Source of the DNA: Nocardiaceae bacterium
Lineage (GTDB): Bacteria > Actinomycetota > Actinomycetes > Mycobacteriales > Mycobacteriaceae
Assembly: GCA_021372355.1 (NCBI GenBank)
Contig: JAJFUQ010000257.1
Span: forward strand, 1 to 64,000
Direction: 5' to 3'
DNA: 64,000 nucleotides
In this document: one piece after another, positions 51,678-60,760 of the stretch
Layout of the letters: each line of letters begins with the position of its first letter
Position numbering within the stretch: position 1 is the first letter of the stretch
Program-made: the position numbers and the translations under genes
The notes under the pieces: generated by a model
Told to the model about the DNA's origin: nothing
Database searches by the model: none
Seen by the model: only the letters and a program-made list of their open reading frames with translations

Positions 51678-54157
51678 TTCTGTCGATCGACTTCGGTACG
51701 TCCAACACCGCTGCGGCGCTGTACACCCCGGACGGCCAGGTCCGCACTCTCCGGCTTGGAAATCGCTCGGACCTGATGCCGTCGGCAGTCATGCTGACCG
51801 ATGGCGGCTTCCTCATCGGCGAAGCCGCGACCCGTTCGGCGCTGCTCGATCCGACGCGGTACGAGCCATCCCCGAAGCGTCGCCTCAGCGATGGCACCGT
51901 CATGCTCGGTGACCGGTTCCTGCCGGCGACCGACCTCGCCGCCGAGGTTCTCAAGGACGTCCTCAAGAAGGCTGCGCGGTTCACCAACCAGCCGGTCGCG
52001 ACGGTCATCCTGACCCACCCGGACCGTTGGGGCCCCGCCACGATCCATCAGCTCAAGACCGCGGCCCTCGCTTCCGGAATCCCGGAACACACGCTCGCCT
52101 TCGTCACCGAGGCGCATGCGGCAGCGTGGCATTACACCACCACCGGAACTCCGCTGAGCCCCGGCGAGCGCCTCGCAGTACTCGACTATGGTGCCGGGAC
52201 CTGCGACGTCGCCGTTCTGGAGAAGAACGCGGTGGGATTCCGCGTGCTCGTCGCCGATGGTCACGAAGGTCTCGGCGGCAACGACATCGACGCCCACATC
52301 TGGAGCTGGGTGACGCACCAACTCGCCGGCTCCAACCCCGCGCTGGCCGCTGAGCTGTCCTCGGCCGATGGAATTCGCACTCAACTGAGCACCCAGGACC
52401 GCATCCGCGAAGCGAAAGAGTCGCTGTCGGAATACCCCACCGCGCCGATCCCGGTGACTGGCAAGGCCGGCGATGTCGTGCTCACGCTCACGCGGAACGA
52501 ACTCAACACACTCATCACCCGCGACCTGTCGAAAGCGGTGCAACTGACGCACACGCTCATCAACCAGTCCGGACCGCCGGCACCGACCCGGATCTACCTC
52601 ACGGGCGGCACCAGCCACATCCCGCACCTGCACACGCTGCTCACCTCGGTCGCGCCGATCGCGACGCTCGACGACCCGAAGACCGTCGTCGCGAAGGGCG
52701 CGATCACCGCCTGGCTCGGTACTCGCGGGGCACAGTCGCCGCCGCCCCCGCGTCGAGTGCCCACGCCGCCGACTCCCCCTCCGTCGGCACCGCCGCGTAA
52801 GCCCACCCCTCCGCCGGCACCGCCGCGAGTGTCGACGCCGCCGCGGGTCACGACTCCGCCGCCGCCGCGTCAGCCCACGCCGCCGCCGACGTCGACGCCT
52901 CCCCGGTTCATGAGCACTCCACCGCCCGCACGCCGTGGCCGCGGACGGCTGTTCGCTGCGGTCACGGTCGGAATCGTCGTCCTGCTCATCGCCGCGTTCG
53001 GAATCTGGAAGTGGAAGAGCTCATCGGACAATGCGGAAGTCGAGGCCGCGTTGGCGAACCTCGACATCGGCGCGTTTTCGACCGACCCGCGCGACCTGCC
53101 GGCGAAAGTCGGCTCGGTGGACGGCGGTAAGTGGCTCGAGTCGCACCGCATGCTCGACGTCGTCGCCGACCCACGCGACCTCGACTCGTCGTTCAACTAC
53201 CGAACCTCGAGTTGGCACATCGACGCGAGCGACAACATGAGTGCCTGGGGTGCCGACACCGGCACACCGAACTCGAGCGTTTCGGCGACGCTGGCCCGCA
53301 ACAACTTCGTCGCAGCGGCGACCACCTCGGGTACGACCTTCCCCGCGAAGGCTGAATCAAAGACGGGCGATCGACTGCTGTCGGTCGCACTGCTCCGGTT
53401 CCCCGACGCCAGTGCCGCGAACGCCGCGGCCAAGGACATCATCGCCGCGAACAGCCGGGATTCGTCGATGCGAAAGTCCTCGATCCCGGGCTACTCACAA
53501 GCCGATGCGCGGTGGTATGCGGGAAGCAAGGCGATCGGCGCGACTCTCACGAGCGGTCCATTCATCATCGAGATCACGACGTGGGGCAATACCGAGGAGA
53601 CACTCGGCAATCTGGTGTCGCGCATCTTCGACGCACAGCTCAAGCTCTTGCAGAACTTCGAACCCACGCCGGTCAGCGACCTCGCGTCCATGGACATGGA
53701 CAAGGACGGCGTTCTGAAATTGGTCGTCGCCAGCCCCAACGACAAGTCGACCGACCTGAAGACGGCGGGCACCTTCGGTGCGCGAGCCACGCGATTCGTC
53801 ATCACTGATGGTCAGGGCATGGATCTGTCGGACAAGATGAAGCGCAACAACGTCGAGCTGATCACCTACGACGAGAGCACCACGCTCACCCGCGCGGCGT
53901 CAGAGGGCGATGCGGCGCAGCTGCAGTCCGATTTCGCCAGCCTCGAAGCCGGCTCCCGGGTCAGCTCACCGGTCGGATTGGACTCGGCGACGTGCTTCTC
54001 GCGGGCCGCCGCGGCCGGCTCGACGGAACCGGGGACGTTCACGTGCTACGCGCATGTCGGACGATTCATGATTCAGACCTTCGGAAGCAGCGAGTCCGAA
54101 GTTCGCCAGCGCACGTCCGCGCAGTACGCGCTGCTGATGCGGCACGCGGGCGACTAG
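51659..54157 (+). CDS. Membrane-anchored Hsp70-like ATPase with ectodomain
   Basis: 832 residues from GTG 51659. Residues 5-355 are an actin/Hsp70 ATPase: DFGTSNTAAAL (phosphate 1), LDYGAGTCDVAVLE (phosphate 2), LGGNDIDAHIW, REAKESLS and YLTGGTSHIPHLHTLL (adenosine motif). No Hsp70 substrate domain or EEVD-like tail follows. Instead there is a Pro-rich linker of about 60 residues, one helix (430-450) and an ectodomain of 380 residues beginning LDIGAFSTDPRDLP, which resembles the exported lipoprotein domain found near iniC in mycobacteria (DUF7373/LpqJ-like, from memory). It links a cytosolic chaperone-type ATPase with the periplasm. Confidence 0.9.
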   Translation: MQYPGVILSIDFGTSNTAAALYTPDGQVRTLRLGNRSDLMPSAVMLTDGGFLIGEAATRSALLDPTRYEPSPKRRLSDGTVMLGDRFLPATDLAAEVLKDVLKKAARFTNQPVATVILTHPDRWGPATIHQLKTAALASGIPEHTLAFVTEAHAAAWHYTTTGTPLSPGERLAVLDYGAGTCDVAVLEKNAVGFRVLVADGHEGLGGNDIDAHIWSWVTHQLAGSNPALAAELSSADGIRTQLSTQDRIREAKESLSEYPTAPIPVTGKAGDVVLTLTRNELNTLITRDLSKAVQLTHTLINQSGPPAPTRIYLTGGTSHIPHLHTLLTSVAPIATLDDPKTVVAKGAITAWLGTRGAQSPPPPRRVPTPPTPPPSAPPRKPTPPPAPPRVSTPPRVTTPPPPRQPTPPPTSTPPRFMSTPPPARRGRGRLFAAVTVGIVVLLIAAFGIWKWKSSSDNAEVEAALANLDIGAFSTDPRDLPAKVGSVDGGKWLESHRMLDVVADPRDLDSSFNYRTSSWHIDASDNMSAWGADTGTPNSSVSATLARNNFVAAATTSGTTFPAKAESKTGDRLLSVALLRFPDASAANAAAKDIIAANSRDSSMRKSSIPGYSQADARWYAGSKAIGATLTSGPFIIEITTWGNTEETLGNLVSRIFDAQLKLLQNFEPTPVSDLASMDMDKDGVLKLVVASPNDKSTDLKTAGTFGARATRFVITDGQGMDLSDKMKRNNVELITYDESTTLTRAASEGDAAQLQSDFASLEAGSRVSSPVGLDSATCFSRAAAAGSTEPGTFTCYAHVGRFMIQTFGSSESEVRQRTSAQYALLMRHAGD

Positions 54158-54187
54158 GGAACATTCGGCGTGCGGCGGGCATCCAAC
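54158..54187 (+). promoter_or_regulatory. Predicted ECF promoter of the lipoprotein gene
   Basis: GGAACAT (54158-54164), 17 nt, TCCAAC (54182-54187), identical to the site at 51412-51441. A start near 54194 puts GTG 54198 almost at the 5' end, so the mRNA may be nearly leaderless. Confidence 0.68.
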
Positions 54188-54197
54188 GTGCATGTTG

Positions 54198-54704
54198 GTG
54201 AACACACGAACCCTCATCGGAATGGCCGCAACGTGCGTGGCGCTCGCGGGATGCAGCACAACCGTTCACGGTGTCGCGAAAAGCAAGCCAGGTGACGTCG
54301 CGGTAGCGACCACGACGACAGCCCAGCCCACGGCGACGACCTCGACCAGCCGGCCCACCTCGACGTCGTCCAAACACTGGTCGATGCTGATCTCCGGTGA
54401 CTGCATCGCACACCTTCCGGGCCAGGGCGAAACCTTCACGATGGTCGATACGGTCGACTGCGACTCCTCGCATGAGGCCGAGGTCTTCGCAGTTGAGCCG
54501 CTGGCCGACCAATCCGATGATGCCGCCGCCGAGAATGCGTGCGGAGTTGGGTTCACCGAGTACGTGGGGGTTCCAATGGAGCAGACCAAGTACACGTACA
54601 ACTGGTTCACCGCGGCGAGTTCGTCGCACGTGACGTCGACGAAGGCCATCTGCGTTCTGTTCCGGGCCGACGGGTCGCTGATCGTCGGTTCCGCGCACGC
54701 GTGA
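54198..54704 (+). CDS. Septum-formation-type lipoprotein
   Basis: 168 residues. GTG 54198 is preferred over ATG 54192 because the predicted promoter ends at 54187. A lipobox VALAGC at the N-terminus is followed by a Thr/Ser-rich linker and a domain with Cys pairs in SGDCIAHLPG, DTVDCDSSHEAEVF and NACGVGFTEYVG, the pattern of the septum-formation (Septum_form) family. Exported and lipid-anchored. It probably belongs to the same regulon as the Hsp70-like gene 40 nt upstream. Confidence 0.85.
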   Translation: MNTRTLIGMAATCVALAGCSTTVHGVAKSKPGDVAVATTTTAQPTATTSTSRPTSTSSKHWSMLISGDCIAHLPGQGETFTMVDTVDCDSSHEAEVFAVEPLADQSDDAAAENACGVGFTEYVGVPMEQTKYTYNWFTAASSSHVTSTKAICVLFRADGSLIVGSAHA

Positions 54705-54798
54705 TCTCGACGATGCGCAGATCCACCCATCAACTCCTGGCGGCAAATGGGCATCGCGCCCGACGCGGCCCGCACCGCGGACTTCGTACTGTCATGAC

Positions 54799-55890
54799 AT
54801 GGCTACTCAACACATTGACACCCTCATCATCGGCGCAGGTCAGGCGGGTCTTTCGACGGGATATCACCTCCGTCGGCTCGGACGCGAATGCCTCATCGTC
54901 GACGGGAACTCCCGCCTGGGCGACAACTGGCGGATCCACTACGACTCGTTGCGCGTGTTCACACCCGCGAAGGTCTCCGGCCTCGCGGGGCTGCCCTTCC
55001 CCGCCGCTCCCGACAGCTATCCGACAAAGGACGAACTCGGCCAATATCTCGAGCAGTACGCCATACAGTTCGATCTCCCCGTTCGGCTGAACACACGAAT
55101 CGATTCCTTGACGTTCGACGGCACTCGCTACCTTGCGAGCTATGACGGCGAGACGATCACCGCGGACAACGTCGTCGTAGCGACGGGACCTTACGGCCGG
55201 CTCCCCAACGTCCCGGAGTTCGCCAAGGAGCTCGATCCTGCAATTCGCCAACTGCACTCCGGCGACTACAAGCGCCCCGGTCAGATGCAGCCGGGCCCGG
55301 TGCTCGTTGTCGGCGCTTCGCACTCCGGCGCGGACATCGCGTACGAAATTGCCGCAGAGCACCCGACGATCCTCGTGGGACGCGACCCGGGCCAGTTCCC
55401 GGCGCCGCTCGAATCGTGGCGCGGACGGCATCTGTTCCCGTTCGTTCTCTTCGCCTTCAAGCACGTCCTCACCCGCCGTACGCCGATCGGCCGGAAGGTT
55501 CGGGCCCAGATGATGGCACATCACGGCGGACCAATGCTTCGGGTGCAACGCGAAGACCTGGCCGCACGCAACGTCGAACGGCACGTCGAACGGGTCATCG
55601 GTGTTGCCGACGGAAAGCCCGTACTCGCCGATGGGACCGTTCTCGACGTCACGAACATCGTGTGGGCCACCGGTTTCCACCACGACTACAGGTGGCTGAA
55701 GCTACCGGTCTTCGATGACCACGGCTGGCCTATCGAATACCGCGGTGTCGTCGAGAATCAGCCCGGTCTGTTCTTTTGCGGTCTGTTCTTCCAGTTCGCG
55801 TTCTCGTCCTCGATGATTTCCGGCGCCGGCCGCGACGCCGAGTTCATAGCCCAGCAGATCGCACGTCGCCGTGTTGCAGTACCGGCGTGA
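54799..55890 (+). CDS. Flavin-dependent monooxygenase-like protein (CzcO/FMO type)
   Basis: 363 residues. FAD motif LIIGAGQAGLSTGYHL at residue 9, NADPH motif VVGASHSGADIA near 172, and VWATGFHHDYRW near 288, as in class B flavoprotein monooxygenases. The substrate is unknown. It overlaps the LuxR-type regulator by 4 nt, so the two are probably co-expressed. Confidence 0.88.
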   Translation: MATQHIDTLIIGAGQAGLSTGYHLRRLGRECLIVDGNSRLGDNWRIHYDSLRVFTPAKVSGLAGLPFPAAPDSYPTKDELGQYLEQYAIQFDLPVRLNTRIDSLTFDGTRYLASYDGETITADNVVVATGPYGRLPNVPEFAKELDPAIRQLHSGDYKRPGQMQPGPVLVVGASHSGADIAYEIAAEHPTILVGRDPGQFPAPLESWRGRHLFPFVLFAFKHVLTRRTPIGRKVRAQMMAHHGGPMLRVQREDLAARNVERHVERVIGVADGKPVLADGTVLDVTNIVWATGFHHDYRWLKLPVFDDHGWPIEYRGVVENQPGLFFCGLFFQFAFSSSMISGAGRDAEFIAQQIARRRVAVPA

Positions 55891-57491
55891 CGGGCAGAAT
55901 TCGTGACGTGGGCATCGTCGAGGATCTGCGTCGAGCGCAGGAGGCGTACGAGCGGCGGGATTGGCTCGCCGCGTACGTCGACCTGAGCGCGTCCGAACCC
56001 GACGATCTGTCCGGTGACGACTTTCTCCGGCTCGCGGTCTCGGCGTTCCTCACGGGCCGGCGCAACGACTGCATCCAGGCTCTGCAACGGGCGTACACCT
56101 GCTATCTCGACAAGGGCAATCCACGCTTCGCGATCCGGTGCGCGTTTCACCTGGGCATGATGCTCGCGGCCGGCGGCGAACACGCGGTCGCAGGTGGGTG
56201 GAATCGCCGCGCGCAGCGTCTCCTCGAGACGACTGGAGAAGATGTCCCCGAGGCCGGGCTCGTCGCGCAGGCCCTGATGTTCAGCAGTATCCAGAGTGGT
56301 GATTTCGAGACCGCTTCTCGGCATGCGGCGACGACCCTCGAACTCGGGCACCGCTTCAACGATCCCGAACTGCTCGCGATGGGCCTCAACGCGAATGGTC
56401 GTATCGCGATCTATTCGGGTCGGGTGAGCGAAGGCCTGTCGTACCTCGACGAGGCGATGCTCATCCTCGCGGACGGCGGGGTGGGCCCGATCGTGGCCGG
56501 CCACACATACTGCTCGCTCATCGAAGCGTGCCAGGAAATGTGCGATTTCGATCGTGCCGAGCAGTGGACTCGCATGCTCTCCGGTTGGTGCGATGCCCAA
56601 CCGGGACTCGTCGCATTCACGGGCTCGAGGTCGCTGCATCGGGCGCAGCTCATGCGCATCCACGGAAACTTCGAGGCCGCGCTGGCCGAACTCGACCTGG
56701 CCGAACATCGATACCGCGAAATGGGGCCCCGAGCCGCGGTCGAAGCCGTGTACCTCGAACGCGGGGAGATCCTGCGCATCCTCGGGCGTCTGTCCGAATC
56801 CGAGGCCGAGTTCGATCGCGCGCAACAACGCGGCGTGGATCCCCATCCCGGGCTCGCCTTGGTCTGGCTCGCCCAGGGCCGGGTCGACGCCGCGACCGCG
56901 GCGGCTCGACGACTTCTCGGCGAGCATCGTCCGGCGATTGCCCGCGCGCGCCTCTTGCCATCGGCGATCGAGATCCTTCTCGCCGCAGGCGACGCGGCGG
57001 ACGCTCGAACGCTCAGCGATGAACTGTCGGGCTACGCCGAAAGCTTCGGCTGCACCGAACTGTCGGCCACCGCGGATTACGTCCGCGGAGTCGTCGTGGA
57101 GGATTCGACCGGCATTCCGCTGTTGCGCCGCGCGAGCGCAGTGTGGCATTCGCTCGATGTGCCCTACGAGGCCGCCCGCTGCGCCGATGCCCTGGCGAGC
57201 GCTTTCCGCAAGGCGGGCGATGCAGCGTCTGCGGTGATCGAGGAGGGCCGGCGTCGAACGCTCCTCGACCGACTGGGCGTCTCGTCTCGCTCGGTTCCGG
57301 CTGGCCTGTCGGACCGCGAAGTCGAAGTCCTACGCCTCGTCGCCGCGGGCCTATCGAACCCCGACATCGCTCGCTCGCTGTTCCTGAGCGAGAAAACGGT
57401 CGCGCGCCATCTGTCGAACATCTTCACCAAGATCGGCGTCGGATCGCGCACGGCGGCAGCCGCTTTCGCGTTCGAGCACAAACTGGTGTGA
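55887..57491 (+). CDS. LuxR-type regulator with TPR-like helical domain
   Basis: 534 residues from GTG 55887 (GTG 55908 is an alternative). The first 450 residues are tetratricopeptide-type helical repeats (AIRCAFHLGMMLAAGGEHAVA, RAQLMRIHGNFEAALAELDLAEHRY). The C-terminal HTH is LuxR type (LSDREVEVLRLVAAGLSNPDI, LSEKTVARHLSNIFTKIGVGSRT). No P-loop is seen, so it is a truncated relative of LAL regulators. It probably controls the adjoining monooxygenase. Confidence 0.9.
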   Translation: MTGRIRDVGIVEDLRRAQEAYERRDWLAAYVDLSASEPDDLSGDDFLRLAVSAFLTGRRNDCIQALQRAYTCYLDKGNPRFAIRCAFHLGMMLAAGGEHAVAGGWNRRAQRLLETTGEDVPEAGLVAQALMFSSIQSGDFETASRHAATTLELGHRFNDPELLAMGLNANGRIAIYSGRVSEGLSYLDEAMLILADGGVGPIVAGHTYCSLIEACQEMCDFDRAEQWTRMLSGWCDAQPGLVAFTGSRSLHRAQLMRIHGNFEAALAELDLAEHRYREMGPRAAVEAVYLERGEILRILGRLSESEAEFDRAQQRGVDPHPGLALVWLAQGRVDAATAAARRLLGEHRPAIARARLLPSAIEILLAAGDAADARTLSDELSGYAESFGCTELSATADYVRGVVVEDSTGIPLLRRASAVWHSLDVPYEAARCADALASAFRKAGDAASAVIEEGRRRTLLDRLGVSSRSVPAGLSDREVEVLRLVAAGLSNPDIARSLFLSEKTVARHLSNIFTKIGVGSRTAAAAFAFEHKLV

Positions 57492-57501
57492 GCGCGTGGG
57501 C

Positions 57502-58119
57502 CTAGCGCTCCAGCGTCTTCGGCCCCGGATTCATCGTTCCCTCGAGCATCGCCTTCGGTCGAGACAGCACGAGTTCGCGGACCCAGTTCCGAACCGTCAG
57601 ATAGGGGCGAACGTCAGCCGGCGCTTGGACTCCGATCGCATCGATGCCCTGTGCCTGGCACAGCGCGACTGCGCGCCGCAGGTGGAAATCCTGCGTCACG
57701 ACGATCGCATGGTCGACGCCGAACACCGTGCGCGCCCGGGAACAGGTGTTGTAGGTGTTCACGCCGAAGCGGTCATCGGCGATCAACGACGGCACGACAC
57801 CGCGTTCCACCAGGTATTCATGCATCGCGGCGACCTCGTCGCCCTTCGTAGATCTCGCGTTTCCGGACACGAGGACGTGTTCAGCCCGACCGTCGCGAAT
57901 GACCGCGAGGGCCGTGTCGAGGCGTGACCGCAAATATGGCGAGGGTGCACCATCGTGCTCGACGCGGTCGCCGAGCACGATTACCCACTTTCGGTGGCCC
58001 TCGCCGCCGATCCGCGACGAGCTCTGCCACACCACCCACAGGGTCGAAACGGCAACGGCCGCAGCGACTCCGAATGCGCTGAACGAGACCAGCCGTCGTG
58101 CTGCGGTCTGCAACCTCAC
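57502..58119 (-). CDS. SanA/YdcF-type membrane protein (DUF218)
   Basis: 205 residues. One N-terminal helix (residues 12-32) precedes a DUF218 domain: WVIVLGDRV, LRSRLDTALAVIRDGRAEHVLVSGN, EYLVERGVVPSLIADDR, NTYNTCSRARTVFGVDHAIVVTQDFHLRRAV. SanA proteins affect envelope permeability in enterobacteria; here the function is inferred only. It overlaps the epimerase gene by 4 nt. Confidence 0.88.
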   Translation of the reverse strand: MRLQTAARRLVSFSAFGVAAAVAVSTLWVVWQSSSRIGGEGHRKWVIVLGDRVEHDGAPSPYLRSRLDTALAVIRDGRAEHVLVSGNARSTKGDEVAAMHEYLVERGVVPSLIADDRFGVNTYNTCSRARTVFGVDHAIVVTQDFHLRRAVALCQAQGIDAIGVQAPADVRPYLTVRNWVRELVLSRPKAMLEGTMNPGPKTLER

Positions 58120-59426
58120 TCTTTGAACTTACCCAACTGATGACGCAGACAGTCCTCGAGATCTGGACGCCGGAACGGGTGTCCGAGTGCGGTCAGCCGT
58201 GCAGGCACCACCCGCTGATCCGCGAAGGCGACTTCTTTGGCACCCTCGCGTCCCAGCAGCAACGCCGGCCCGAACGACGGGGCCGGGAAGAATGACGGCC
58301 GGTGCAACACCTTCCCGAGCGTCTTCGAAAACTCTTCGTTCCGAACCGGATTCGGAGCGACCGCGTTGATCGGCCCGCGCCAGCTGTCCTCGGTGAGGGC
58401 CGCGAGGTAGATGTCCGTCAGATCGTCGAGGTCGATCCAGGACATCCACTGCCGGCCATCGCCGAGACGACCACCCAGGCCGGTCAGGAACACAAGACGA
58501 AGCAGTTGGAGGGCACCCCCTCGCGGCGATAGCGCAATTCCGGTCCGTACGTTGACCACTCGGACCCCGGCTTCCGACGCCGGGTGCGTCGCCTTCTCCC
58601 AGTCGGCGACGACATCCGCGAGGAATCCGGTTCCGCGTTCGGACTCTTCCGTCAGGACTTCGTCTCCCCGGTCCGCGCCGTAGATGCCGATTGCAGACGC
58701 ACACACGAACGCCTTCACGCCAGCCCGCGCAGAGGCTTCGGCAAGTGCTCGGGTCGGCCCGATTCGACTGTTGTAGATCGCCTCTCGGTGCGAATCGGTG
58801 AACCGCCCAGCGATCGGCTCGCCGGCGAGATGAATGACCGCATCGATTCCGCGAAGAAGATCCGGGGCCGGGTCGTCTGGGTTCCACTGTCGCTCGAGGG
58901 GATTGCTCGGCGTGCGCCGTACCAGGCGGACAACGTCGTGCCCGCAGGTTGTCAGCTGGGCGCACAGGGCGGTCCCCACGAGACCGGATGCACCGGTCAC
59001 CGCAACGGTCATGACGGGTCCTTTCGTCCGCGCGGCAACTGCGAGATCGTCCCGAAGTTGGCGGCGGCGGTATTCGAAGGTCGATCGCAAGAGCCGTCCT
59101 GGAACCGGTGTCGCAATGCGATCGGTGATTCGGGTTCGATGCGATCCGAGGGCCCAGAATTCGTGCGTATGCCGCCATGGCAACGGAAGCGACGTCAGCT
59201 CATCGGTGAATCGCTCACCAGGCACGTGATCACCATGCTGGGCCACCCACTTGAGCCCGCCCGGCAGCCGAAGAATCGCCTGTCCGTCGGACACGTTCGC
59301 CGCTTCCTGCTGCACCTTGAGCGGCTGCCACGGCGGCATCAGCCGATGCAGAGCACCCGGGCGTTCATGCCAGCGGACCACATCGGCGATGGGCGCGTCC
59401 ACGATGTCTGACGATTCCCAACTCAT
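58116..59426 (-). CDS. SRPBCC-TIGR01777 epimerase fusion protein
   Basis: 436 residues. The first 135 residues are an SRPBCC domain (IADVVRWHERPGALHRLMPPWQPL). The rest is a TIGR01777-type SDR epimerase with VAVTGASGLVGTAL near residue 140, AVIHLAGEPIAGRF and FVCASAIGIYG. Both parts are typical of the actinobacterial version. The substrate is unknown. The gene diverges from the photolyase; the 41-bp spacer holds the 11-bp direct repeats, so light control of this operon is possible too. Confidence 0.92.
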   Translation of the reverse strand: MSWESSDIVDAPIADVVRWHERPGALHRLMPPWQPLKVQQEAANVSDGQAILRLPGGLKWVAQHGDHVPGERFTDELTSLPLPWRHTHEFWALGSHRTRITDRIATPVPGRLLRSTFEYRRRQLRDDLAVAARTKGPVMTVAVTGASGLVGTALCAQLTTCGHDVVRLVRRTPSNPLERQWNPDDPAPDLLRGIDAVIHLAGEPIAGRFTDSHREAIYNSRIGPTRALAEASARAGVKAFVCASAIGIYGADRGDEVLTEESERGTGFLADVVADWEKATHPASEAGVRVVNVRTGIALSPRGGALQLLRLVFLTGLGGRLGDGRQWMSWIDLDDLTDIYLAALTEDSWRGPINAVAPNPVRNEEFSKTLGKVLHRPSFFPAPSFGPALLLGREGAKEVAFADQRVVPARLTALGHPFRRPDLEDCLRHQLGKFKE

Positions 59427-59435
59427 GCCTTAAAT

Positions 59436-59457
59436 CTATGCAAATCCTATGCAGAGT
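59436..59457. promoter_or_regulatory. Two 11-bp direct repeats, candidate CarH/LitR operator
   Basis: CTATGCAAATC (59436-59446) and CTATGCAGAGT (59447-59457) share CTATGCA with an 11-bp period in the divergent spacer before the photolyase gene. CarH-type regulators bind 11-bp direct repeats as tetramers, and a CarH-like gene is in the same operon. Confidence 0.5.
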
Positions 59458-59467
59458 GGAAGAGTAG

Positions 59468-60760
59468 ATGTCGATGAAGACCGCAATTGCTCTATTCACC
59501 CGAGACCTGCGGGTTCACGACAACCCCGTCCTGAACGCCGCAGCGAAATCCGAACGCGTCGTCCCGCTCTTCGTGCTCGATCCTGCATTCGATCACGTCC
59601 AGGAGGGTTCGCGGCGCCGATTCCTCGCCGATGCTCTCCACGATCTGGACCACATGCTCAACGAACGTGGGTCCCGCCTGATCATCCGGCGCGGAGACAC
59701 TGTCGAAGAGACCTGCCGCCTCGCCGCCGAGGTCGACGCCAGTGAAGTGCACATCGCTGCCGATGTCACCGAATTCGCGCGCGAGCGCGTGCGCCGGCTC
59801 CACTCCGCACTGACGTGCCGCTTCGTCGAGCACGAGGCCGTCCACACTGTCGTCCCGATGGGTCATCTACACCCGGAGGGCCGTGATCACTACGCGGTCT
59901 TCACCCCGTACTGGCGAAAGTGGGCGGACACACCCGTGCGATCGGTGCTGCGCCCACCGTCGAAACTCGACACCCCGGATGTCCACTCCTTCGGCCTGCC
60001 CAAAGTCCGCGAACCGATCGGCGGCGGCGAGTCCACCGGCCGCCGCCGCATGTCGAAGTGGCTGCGCGACGGAGTCCACGATTACACCGACCAACGGGAC
60101 ATCCTCGCTGTCGACGGAACATCCCAGTTGTCCCCGTACCTGCACTTCGGATGCGTTTCCGCGCTCGAACTCACAGTGCGGGCACGCGAAGTCGGTGCCG
60201 AGGATTTCGCGCGACAACTCGCGTGGCGCGATTTCCACCATCAGGTTTTGGCGCACAATCCGAAACTCACCAAGACGGACTACCGCCCGGCGCACCGGGA
60301 CTGGGCCGACGATGCCGACGTTCGCGCGGCCTGGGCCGCCGGCATGACCGGCTATCCCCTGGTTGATGCGGGTATGCGGCAGCTTACGGCGACGGGCTGG
60401 ATGCACAATCGTGCACGCATGCTCGTCGGCAGTTTCCTCACGAAAACGCTCGGCGAAGACTGGCGGTTCGGTGCAGATGTCTTTGCTCGGCAGCTCGTCG
60501 ATGCGGACGTCGCGAACAACATCATGAACTGGCAGTGGGTCGCCGGCACGGGCACCGACACCCGTCCGGCGCGGCGACTCAGCCCGATCCGGCAGGCCGA
60601 ACGCTTCGACCCCGACGCGGCCTACATTCAGCGATGGGTTCCGGAATTGTCGTCACTACCGGCGAAGTACGCCCGGATGCCCTGGACTCTCGCCGGGGCC
60701 CACCGGAAGGCGATCGACTATCCGAACCCCATCGTCGACCCACCCGAGTCGGCTCGATGA
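59468..60760 (+). CDS. phr: Deoxyribodipyrimidine photolyase
   Basis: 430 residues. N-terminal photolyase alpha/beta domain (AIALFTRDLRVHDNPVL). The FAD-binding domain has SQLSPYLHFGCVS, AWRDFHHQVL, YPLVDAGMRQLTATGWMHNRARMLVGSFLTK and ADVANNIMNWQWVAGTGTD, the class I CPD photolyase signature. It repairs UV pyrimidine dimers with blue light. It overlaps the B12-type regulator by 4 nt. Confidence 0.96.
   Translation: MSMKTAIALFTRDLRVHDNPVLNAAAKSERVVPLFVLDPAFDHVQEGSRRRFLADALHDLDHMLNERGSRLIIRRGDTVEETCRLAAEVDASEVHIAADVTEFARERVRRLHSALTCRFVEHEAVHTVVPMGHLHPEGRDHYAVFTPYWRKWADTPVRSVLRPPSKLDTPDVHSFGLPKVREPIGGGESTGRRRMSKWLRDGVHDYTDQRDILAVDGTSQLSPYLHFGCVSALELTVRAREVGAEDFARQLAWRDFHHQVLAHNPKLTKTDYRPAHRDWADDADVRAAWAAGMTGYPLVDAGMRQLTATGWMHNRARMLVGSFLTKTLGEDWRFGADVFARQLVDADVANNIMNWQWVAGTGTDTRPARRLSPIRQAERFDPDAAYIQRWVPELSSLPAKYARMPWTLAGAHRKAIDYPNPIVDPPESAR

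Noticed and set aside
52735..52920. Pro-codon-rich low-complexity stretch that could be a repeat insertion
   Set aside because: It is an in-frame Pro-rich linker between the ATPase domain and the transmembrane helix of the Hsp70-like protein.
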